NCBI GenBank assembly: GCA_963170055.1
Contig: CAUJGJ010000195.1
Span: 2,179,638-2,200,337, forward strand
From: Halisarca cf. caerulea
Lineage: Eukaryota; Porifera; Demospongiae; Chondrillida; Halisarcidae
Reading direction: 5' to 3'
Length of the DNA stretch: 20,700 bases
In this document: positions 1 to 20,700 of the stretch, one piece after another
Position numbering within the stretch: the stretch's first letter is position 1
Layout of the letters: each line of letters starts with the position of its first letter
Position numbers and translations under genes: made by a program
Notes under the pieces: generated by a model
The model's input: only the letters and a program-made list of their open reading frames with translations
The model's database searches: none
What the model was told of the DNA's origin: nothing

Positions 1-9565
<9,565 letters not shown>

Positions 9566-9779
9566 ATTTCTACTGAACACAATAACTACTAGGACAAACA
9601 ACAGTTTCAAATGTAAAAAGAATTCAACTGGTCGTGGCAGCCATTTTATTGCGTCACTGGAGCGTCACTGAAACATTTATACGCAAATACAGTGTCAATT
9701 CCATATATAAATGCATGCTGTACACACATACACACATAGACATAAGAGCGGGTCACGTCAAGCGCTTTCGAAAAGATTT
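9566..9779 (-). promoter_or_regulatory. CSNK2B 3' UTR and XAB2 promoter sharing 214 bases
   Basis: The same-strand gap between the CSNK2B stop and the XAB2 ATG is 214 bases. It must hold both the CSNK2B 3' end and the XAB2 promoter. On the coding strand it contains two direct copies of CAGTGACGC, 11 bases apart (9651-9659 and 9662-9670), which resemble CRE/ATF half-sites. It also has AAAATGGC, a YY1-like AANATGG motif, next to the AATAAA. A seven-codon upstream reading frame (ATG 9642-9644 to TGA 9624-9626) could precede XAB2 if transcription starts that early. Confidence 0.55.
9645..9650 (-). terminator. Candidate CSNK2B polyadenylation signal AATAAA
   Basis: The minus strand reads AATAAA about 130 bases past the CSNK2B stop codon. 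It is the only canonical hexamer I see before the XAB2 start. Cleavage 10-30 bases further would leave only some 60 bases before the XAB2 ATG. Confidence 0.6.
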
Positions 9780-15294
<5,515 letters not shown>

Positions 15295-15493
15295 TTCTCC
15301 AGTTTCTTCGGTTTTTCTTCGACGGGTACTGTACTTTGGTGGTCTGGAGGGTAAGGAGTGAGTCATTTCATTCCAATCATTTCTACAAGCTAGTCGTAAA
15401 ATAGTCCATCCTTACAAATGCTTTTTCGAGCAATGCCACACCAAGAACAAGAGTAATATCCGGATTCTCCGATTTTCTCCGGAAATTAATAAA
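15295..15493. promoter_or_regulatory. Bidirectional promoter between CSNK2B and POLE3
   Basis: Only 199 bases separate the two divergent start codons, so both 5' UTRs and core promoters must share this stretch (unless a noncoding first exon lies inside the neighbour). Visible candidates are an AP-1-like TGAGTCA at 15359-15365, a CCAAT box at 15373-15377 and an ETS-like CCGGAAAT at 15479-15486, close to the POLE3 ATG. A TATA box is not obvious. Factor names rest on consensus motifs only. Confidence 0.7.
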
Positions 15494-16905
15494 ATGGCCG
15501 AAAGACCAGAGGATCTGAATTTGCCCGCCTCTTCTGTTGCAAGAGTAATCAAAGAAACTGTGAGTGTGCGGTCCTTGAAACATTTCGAAATGATTTACTA
15601 CATTCACATACTTTCAACTGTTTGTGTACCTTATCTCGTGATTGTCTGCAGCTTCCAGAAGGAGTCAAGCTGTCCAAGGATGCCCAAACAGCCATTTGTA
15701 AAGCAGCAAGCATGTTTGTGTTGTACTGTGCGTCTTGGTGAGTGCGACAGGATGTCAGCAATATCTCATGTGCGGTCATAGGACTGTGTGGGGTCGCTTA
15801 TTCATTCAAAGGTTTCGTATGTTGAAGAAGTACACGGGACATCAAGTATCTATGCAGTGAAGCCTCTCTAAGCCCACAGTCAATGAGGCTTGAAAAATGT
15901 CGGATTACGAAGTGACTATCAGCATACTCTAATATGGTGACGGTACCTCATAAGTCTGTCGGATTAGAGAGAATGTCGGATTACAGAGATTTCACTGTAT
16001 TTTTGAATGAACCTATGAATCCTATAGCCCCTGTAGAGTAGCACTGCTGCTGGCAGTGAGAGGCGTACTGACGGAACTGCAGGGTAACACCGCTGTTGGT
16101 AGTGAGAGGAGTACTGACTGAACTGCAGGGTAACACTGCTGTTGGTAGTGAGAGGAGTACTGACTGAACTGCAGGGTAACACTGCTGCTGGTAGTGAGAG
16201 GAGTACTGACTGAACTGCAGGGTAACACTGCTACTGGTAGTGAGAGGAGTACTGACTGAACTGCAGGGTAACACTGCTGTTGGTAGTGAGAGGAGCACTG
16301 ACGGAACCACTTCGTCAGGTACCCAATATGGATACCTGACACCCCCTTCCACCCATCCCATTTTTATAGTCGCTCCTTTGCCCCCCTCTTCTGACTTGAT
16401 TTTTTGCCTTTTACACATGTACATGTGTTGTGGTGCACCAGAAACCTTGTACACCGCAACCTCATTAGTTCAGTTCAGTTCAGTTCTCGTTATTTAACCT
16501 GGAGATGCCACTAGCCCAGAGGGCAAATATGAAGGCTCCCAGTGATACAGAAATACAAAACATATTCGATAATATGCATGTGCATAAAGGAAAGTACTGG
16601 ACAAACACTAATCTGAAGTGTCTAGAGTAGTAGCCTCTTGGCTAAAGGCCTCCCCGGGTTAAATATCCTTCTGTAACTGTAAAAATAAAATAGCATTTCA
16701 CCTACCTACCTACATACATGCATACATACCTTACCCAATGTAGCTCCAATACATATTCTCTCAAGCACAAGCGAAAGACTTTAGTCCCAAGTGATGTGTT
16801 CAGTGCTCTTGAGGATATGGAGTTTGAGTCTTTCATACCAGAACTCAAGGAAAGTCTAGAATGTGAGATATTTCTCCCTTTCTGTGTATGTATGGTGTGT
16901 GTGTG

Positions 16906-16993
<88 letters not shown>

Positions 16994-16999
16994 TGTGTT

Positions 17000-17059
<60 letters not shown>

Positions 17060-17080
17060 ATGTGTGTGTGTGTGTGTGTG

Positions 17081-17150
<70 letters not shown>

Positions 17151-17436
17151 CTCCTCAAGGTGTGGTACAGTATACATGTAAATACATATTGCTTTTATAT
17201 GTGTACATATTGTCCCATTGCAATGAGACAATACCTCAAGAGGTATCGTGTGTGTGGTCTCTATAGACAGGTGGTCCTTATACAGGGAACAGTAGTATCA
17301 CTGAGGTGACATATGGGCCAGCAAATGGTGGTCTTTATAGACAGCTGGTCCTTCTGTATGGTGGTCTTTAGTCAGTTTCGTAGCAGATGAGCTGGGCCAC
17401 TTATACTTGCACATGTTTAGTATGCACACACACACA

Positions 17437-17492
<56 letters not shown>

Positions 17493-17529
17493 CACGCACG
17501 CATGCACGCACGCACACACACACACACAC

Positions 17530-17567
<38 letters not shown>

Positions 17568-17857
17568 CACATTACTATTTACCACTACTTCTGTGTGCAG
17601 TGTACAAGGAAGAACAGAAATCGAAGCTGGCAGATCGCAAACGAAAACAGGAGGAGAAATCTGAGGAGCCACAGGAGAAGAGATCCAACGAAGATCCAGA
17701 ACCTGACCTGGAGTCCTCCGAGCCTGACAGACAGCAGGAGGAGAGCACTAGCAATACTCAGCCCAGTGATGCCACTATGTTGTCCTCTACAGGCCCGAGC
17801 AGCATGAATGTTGATCTCCCTCCCACAGAACCCCCACAGCAGCAGCAGCAGACATAG
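15494..17857 (+). CDS. POLE3: POLE3/CHRAC17 histone-fold subunit of DNA polymerase epsilon, complete
   Basis: Four exons: 15494-15559, 15652-15737, 16744-16862 and 17601-17857 (stop TAG 17855-17857), all GT-AG, joined in frame to 175 residues; from memory the human protein is about 147. The start MAERPEDLNLP is identical to human POLE3. Then come SSVARVIKET, LPEGVKLSKDAQTAICKAAS, MFVLYCAS, a KHKRKTLVPSDVFSAL strand-loop-helix and EDMEFESFIPELKESLELYKEEQK: a complete H2B/NF-YB type histone fold over about residues 8-90. Such proteins pair with POLE4 in polymerase epsilon and with CHRAC15 in the CHRAC remodeller, binding DNA and histones in the nucleus. The C-terminal tail (residues ~90-175) is lysine- and glutamate-rich at first, then serine/proline-rich, ending in five glutamines and a threonine. 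This differs from the almost purely acidic human tail. The gene is divergent from CSNK2B. Confidence 0.95.
15853..16000. mobile_element. MITE-like element, TAATCCGAC subfamily, POLE3 intron 2
   Basis: Starts GCAGTGAAGCCTCTCTAAGC and ends GTCGGATTACAGAGATTTCA then CTGTA. It carries three GTCGGATTA motifs. The ends and internal motif match the 14201-14363 element. Confidence 0.68.
16042..16306. repeat. 46-bp tandem repeat, about 6 copies, POLE3 intron 2
   Basis: Units start at 16042, 16088, 16134, 16180, 16226 and 16272, each with CACTGCTG(C/T)TGGTAGTGAGA and CTGAACTGCAGGGTAA. The outer two units are the most diverged. The apparent minus-strand reading frame is a by-product. Confidence 0.92.
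16489..16667. mobile_element. Inverted-repeat element of ~180 bp, POLE3 intron 2
   Basis: The left arm 16489-16524 (TTATTTAACCTGGAGATGCC, then ACTAGCCCAGAGGGC) pairs imperfectly with the right arm 16633-16667 (GCCTCTTGGCTAAAGGCC, then TCCCCGGGTTAAATA). A (CAGTT)n pentamer run (16467-16485) abuts the left arm. Confidence 0.6.
16894..17148. repeat. (TG)n, about 255 bases, POLE3 intron 3 (donor side)
   Basis: Interrupted by several TTG and TATG steps. It begins about 31 bases after the exon 3 donor, on the gene strand. Confidence 0.96.
17248..17395 (+). mobile_element. Fragment of the GACCACC MITE-like subfamily, POLE3 intron 3
   Basis: Contains GTGGTCTCTATAGACAGGTG and GTGGTCTTTATAGACAGCTG, each followed by GTCCTT, as in the elements at 3466 and 20331. 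No terminal repeats are left. Confidence 0.55.
17423..17566. repeat. (CA)n, POLE3 intron 3 (acceptor side)
   Basis: Interrupted by CATA and by TGCACGCACG near 17490-17513. It ends about 34 bases before exon 4, on the same strand as, and complementary to, the (TG)n array at the other end of the intron. Confidence 0.96.
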
Positions 17858-17957
17858 CTGTGATGTATGTGTGATCTTGTGCCATGCAGAACAGATTGTC
17901 TGCAGTCTCTGTCATTTTTACTTGTTCTAGCAAACAGCTTGATGTGTTGTGTTTCGT

Positions 17958-18000
17958 GTTTGTGTGTGTGTGTGTGTGCGCGTGTGTGTGTGTGTGTGAG
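17958..18000. repeat. (TG)n cut by an assembly gap, downstream of POLE3
   Basis: TG units with a GCGCG patch run straight into the gap. TG-rich sequence resumes at 18201, so the unsequenced part is probably a longer copy of this array. Confidence 0.9.
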
Positions 18001-18200
18001 NNNNNNNNNNNNNNNNNNNNNNNNNNNNNNNNNNNNNNNNNNNNNNNNNNNNNNNNNNNNNNNNNNNNNNNNNNNNNNNNNNNNNNNNNNNNNNNNNNNN
18101 NNNNNNNNNNNNNNNNNNNNNNNNNNNNNNNNNNNNNNNNNNNNNNNNNNNNNNNNNNNNNNNNNNNNNNNNNNNNNNNNNNNNNNNNNNNNNNNNNNNN
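18001..18200. other. Assembly gap (200 N)
   Basis: Exactly 200 undetermined bases lie inside a dinucleotide repeat; the round number suggests a placeholder rather than a measured length. Confidence 0.99.
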
Positions 18201-18580
18201 CGTGTGTATGTACATGTGTGTGTGCTTGTATGTGTACATGAGCTCATACGTATTCATGACTTTTATAATTATGTTCACTGATCACATTTGCAGCTATGAA
18301 ATGTTTAAATCTATAGAAAAGCTCCTTGCTTCATTCAGTGTACCATGGGTGCTAATATGAACTTGTAACATGGACTGGCATAAATTTTAAATTCAAACAA
18401 GCATCGTGAAGTGTATCATTCAGAAGAGTATGTTGAGGAGGGCAACAGCGCAGTGTGCAGTGACATGGGACTCATGCAGTCATTGTGGGCTTGCCACTAT
18501 GTAGGGGTTGTGAAGTCGTGCTCCCCCGGAAACTACAAGGCAGTGCTGGGCCATTTTGATCCCTTTAATAGGACTGTACA
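18201..18580. other. Intergenic sequence right of the gap
   Basis: No conserved coding signal is visible on either strand. A plus-strand open frame at 18411-18614 looks like chance. This probably includes the POLE3 3' flank. Confidence 0.5.
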
Positions 18581-18760
18581 TACAGTAGTACCCCTTTTGA
18601 GGGAACACCCTTAGGGACCTGTGATGGGTGGTCTCTCAAAGAGGTGGTCTCTGACGAGAGAGAAGTTGGTATGGACATGCTACATTCGTGAGCAGCAAAA
18701 CCAGTCTTACAAAAGAGGTGATCTTTCACGAGGGTGGTCTCTCAGAAGGGATATTATGTT
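18581..18760 (+). mobile_element. Fragment of a related MITE-like element, downstream of POLE3
   Basis: Starts TACAGTAGTACCCCTTTTGA and carries repeated GGTGGTCTCT motifs, CAAAGAGGTGGTCTCTGACG and GAGGGTGGTCTCTCAGAAGG. A clear right terminal repeat is missing. Confidence 0.45.
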
Positions 18761-18808
18761 GCATCGGTCTCCTGTGTATGCTATATGATAAACTTCCAAG
18801 TGCACCAC

Positions 18809-18918
18809 CTAGTCTCACGTAGCCCAGATCCATGCTTGCCTCCATTTTTCAATATGACATCACCAGGACCACATTTGAAAAATGGAAGCGAGCATGGGTC
18901 TGGGCTACGCGAGACTAG
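18809..18918. mobile_element. Fold-back element A, 44-bp arms
   Basis: Arms 18809-18852 and 18875-18918 are reverse complements with about four mismatches, around a 22-base loop. The ends are CTAGTCTC and GAGACTAG. It has no coding capacity. Confidence 0.85.
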
Positions 18919-19010
18919 TACCTCCCTGCATCCTAGACATCATTTGCCACTAGTTTTGTGAGAGGCTTGAACTTCTACAAGCAAACTATTTGTCAAAGTG
19001 CATGCATTCA

Positions 19011-19110
19011 TAGTCTCATTCCTGGACCCACTTCCACCCACCATTTTATTCTGAGAAAGCTTTTTGCCCGGAATAAATGGCAGGTGGAAATGGGTCTGGA
19101 AACGAGACTA
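19011..19110. mobile_element. Fold-back element B, ~40-bp arms, related to A
   Basis: Arms 19011-19051 and 19071-19110 pair with a few mismatches and a one-base indel, around a 19-base loop. The ends are TAGTCTCA and GAGACTA, as in element A, and the inner GACCCA/TGGGTC and CCATTTT motifs also recall A. Confidence 0.82.
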
Positions 19111-19609
19111 ACATATTCATTATCTCCAAGTTAACTAAATGTTTTGGGGGGATGAGTCATGCAAACCCCACCTGTTGAATTTATTAGGGAGGGGAGGCAA
19201 TGCTCCATCCCCCTACATGGCTATAGATTCTCCCTTCTCCTCTAAATGATAATCATGCAATATTAAGTTACTGAGGACAAATAACTTTCCACAAACTATT
19301 GAAGGCAGGCTCAGGCATTTGGTGAGGAAGAGATTCACGACTGGATCGAAGTGAAGTTATGCAAATTATTGTTCGCATACATGACAATTCTCATACGTCT
19401 ATAACACTATATGCATTCATTCATTTATAATTCCTGTCTATAATAATGAAAACAATACAATTACTACTATAGTCATACAGTAAGTACAGATAAGACCTAC
19501 TATGATACACACTACAAAATAAAGTGCTGTATAATATGAAGTAGAGAATAGCTTTGAGTATAAAATTCAGTGATATAGCAACACTATATGCACGTATGAT
19601 TCACAAACA
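19111..19609. other. 3' flank of the STXBP-like gene
   Basis: AT-rich sequence with no coding signal. The minus strand has AATAAA at 19180-19185, about 425 bases past the stop, the nearest canonical polyadenylation hexamer I noticed for that gene; a closer variant signal may be used. Confidence 0.4.
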
Positions 19610-20040
<431 letters not shown>

Positions 20041-20172
20041 CTACATACAGATGTAACAACAACTGGTTGGCATGGCAACAAATTATAAAACTAAATTTGA
20101 GACAGTAAGCTTTCACATAAAGTGAACAAATGAGGATAATTATGAGATGAAAGGGAAGTTATAGCTGATTAC

Positions 20173-20198
20173 CTTGTATTGCTGCATATTGCAGCAGG
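20173..20198 (-). CDS. Possible additional short exon of the STXBP-like gene
   Basis: A 26-base minus-strand segment follows a strong pyrimidine tract ending TAG (20199-20218) and ends AAG before gtaatc. Its last eight codons (reading CCNMQQYK) join at phase 0 to the confirmed exon starting at 20040, across a 132-base intron. The splice signals are good, but this part of the Munc18 family is poorly conserved and the segment is too short to confirm by homology. Confidence 0.35.
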
Positions 20199-20330
20199 CT
20201 ACAAAGACAACAGGAAAACTGCAATTCAGAGCATTTGTTCCAGTCCAGTTGGCAGACCAGTATTCAATGTGCGCGCATGCACATTGGCATAATTAGGCAT
20301 TGGACAGATGTGGGCGTACACATGTACATA

Positions 20331-20511
20331 CAGTGAAACCTGTACATGAAGACCACCCAAGGGACCAAGTGATCTTGGTCTTTGTAGACAGGTGGCCTGT
20401 ATGTAGAGGTGCAATAGTATTGGTCCAGTGGTACCCGGACCAGTCTACAGTGGTCTCTATGTACAGATGGTCCTTCTATACAGGCGGGTTTTAATTAAAA
20501 TAGGTTTCACT
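20331..20511 (+). mobile_element. MITE-like element, GACCACC subfamily, right end of window
   Basis: Starts CAGTGAAACCTGTACATGAA and ends AATAGGTTTCACTA, with TA on both flanks. Inside: AAGGGACCAAGTGATCTTGG, GTAGACAGGTGGCC, and TGGTCTCTATGTACAGATGG then TCCTTCTATACAGGCGG. It is about 180 bases with no coding capacity. Confidence 0.72.
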
Positions 20512-20575
20512 ATGCAGTATCAGTGTTAGAAATAGTGGTCAGCATTCAGACATTGTCTGACCATTTGGGCATTTT

Positions 20576-20603
20576 GTCCGACCCAAAAAAGTTTGGGTCA
20601 GAC
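20576..20603. other. Small hairpin at the right end
   Basis: GTCCGACCCAAA pairs with TTTGGGTCAGAC (one mismatch) around a four-base loop. It lies in otherwise featureless sequence from 20512 to 20700. Confidence 0.55.
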
Positions 20604-20700
20604 ATTTGGCTGAGCACTACCAAATGTTTATTTCACAAACACACACAGTGATGTTACCAAGTCATTTGTACTGAGAATGTCTACTTATGCTTTCACTATT

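Noticed and set aside
15295..15366. Upstream ATG adding 24 residues to CSNK2B
   Set aside because: All known CK2-beta proteins begin at the MSSSEE methionine, and the extension has no family match.
18411..18614. Possible small gene of 67 codons downstream of POLE3
   Set aside because: No recognisable domain and no convincing exon borders, and its right end falls in a MITE-like fragment.

Overview
The window is nuclear DNA of an animal, not a microbe. It holds four split, conserved eukaryotic genes with GT-AG introns, and the spaces between exons are packed with (CA)n/(TG)n microsatellites, minisatellites and short fold-back elements. All four products are clearly of animal type, yet the genes are packed tightly (199 and 214 bases between start or stop codons). 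That suits a compact invertebrate genome. A sponge or another early-branching marine animal is my best guess, but nothing here proves it.

Layout. Bases 1-9565, minus strand: the orthologue of XAB2/SYF1, a HAT-repeat spliceosome protein, in 17 coding exons; only the extreme C-terminus runs off the left edge. Bases 9780-15294, minus strand: CSNK2B, the regulatory beta subunit of casein kinase 2, complete in 5 coding exons (221 residues). Bases 15494-17857, plus strand: POLE3/CHRAC17, the histone-fold subunit of DNA polymerase epsilon and the CHRAC remodeller, complete in 4 exons (175 residues), head to head with CSNK2B across a short shared promoter. Bases 17858-19609: no gene seen; it contains a 200-base assembly gap and two related fold-back elements. 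Bases 19610-20040 (perhaps to 20198), minus strand: the last exons of a Sec1/Munc18 (STXBP) family gene. The rest to 20700 holds a MITE-like element and a hairpin.

The genes are general housekeeping functions (splicing and transcription-coupled repair, kinase regulation, replication and chromatin, membrane fusion). They form no pathway or operon; the tight spacing suggests shared promoter and terminator regions only.

The most interesting signals concern splice sites. A perfect four-copy, 75-bp tandem array at the 3' end of CSNK2B intron 3 carries a complete splice acceptor in every copy, and the unit is open in frame, so each upstream acceptor would add 25 residues. In XAB2, intron 13 starts with a degenerate ~30-bp array built on the 5' splice site, and intron 12 starts with a GGTGAG-rich array. 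Finally, dinucleotide arrays in the introns are mostly (GT)n near donors and (CA)n near acceptors on the coding strand. No undescribed enzyme system, CRISPR array or RNA gene was found.
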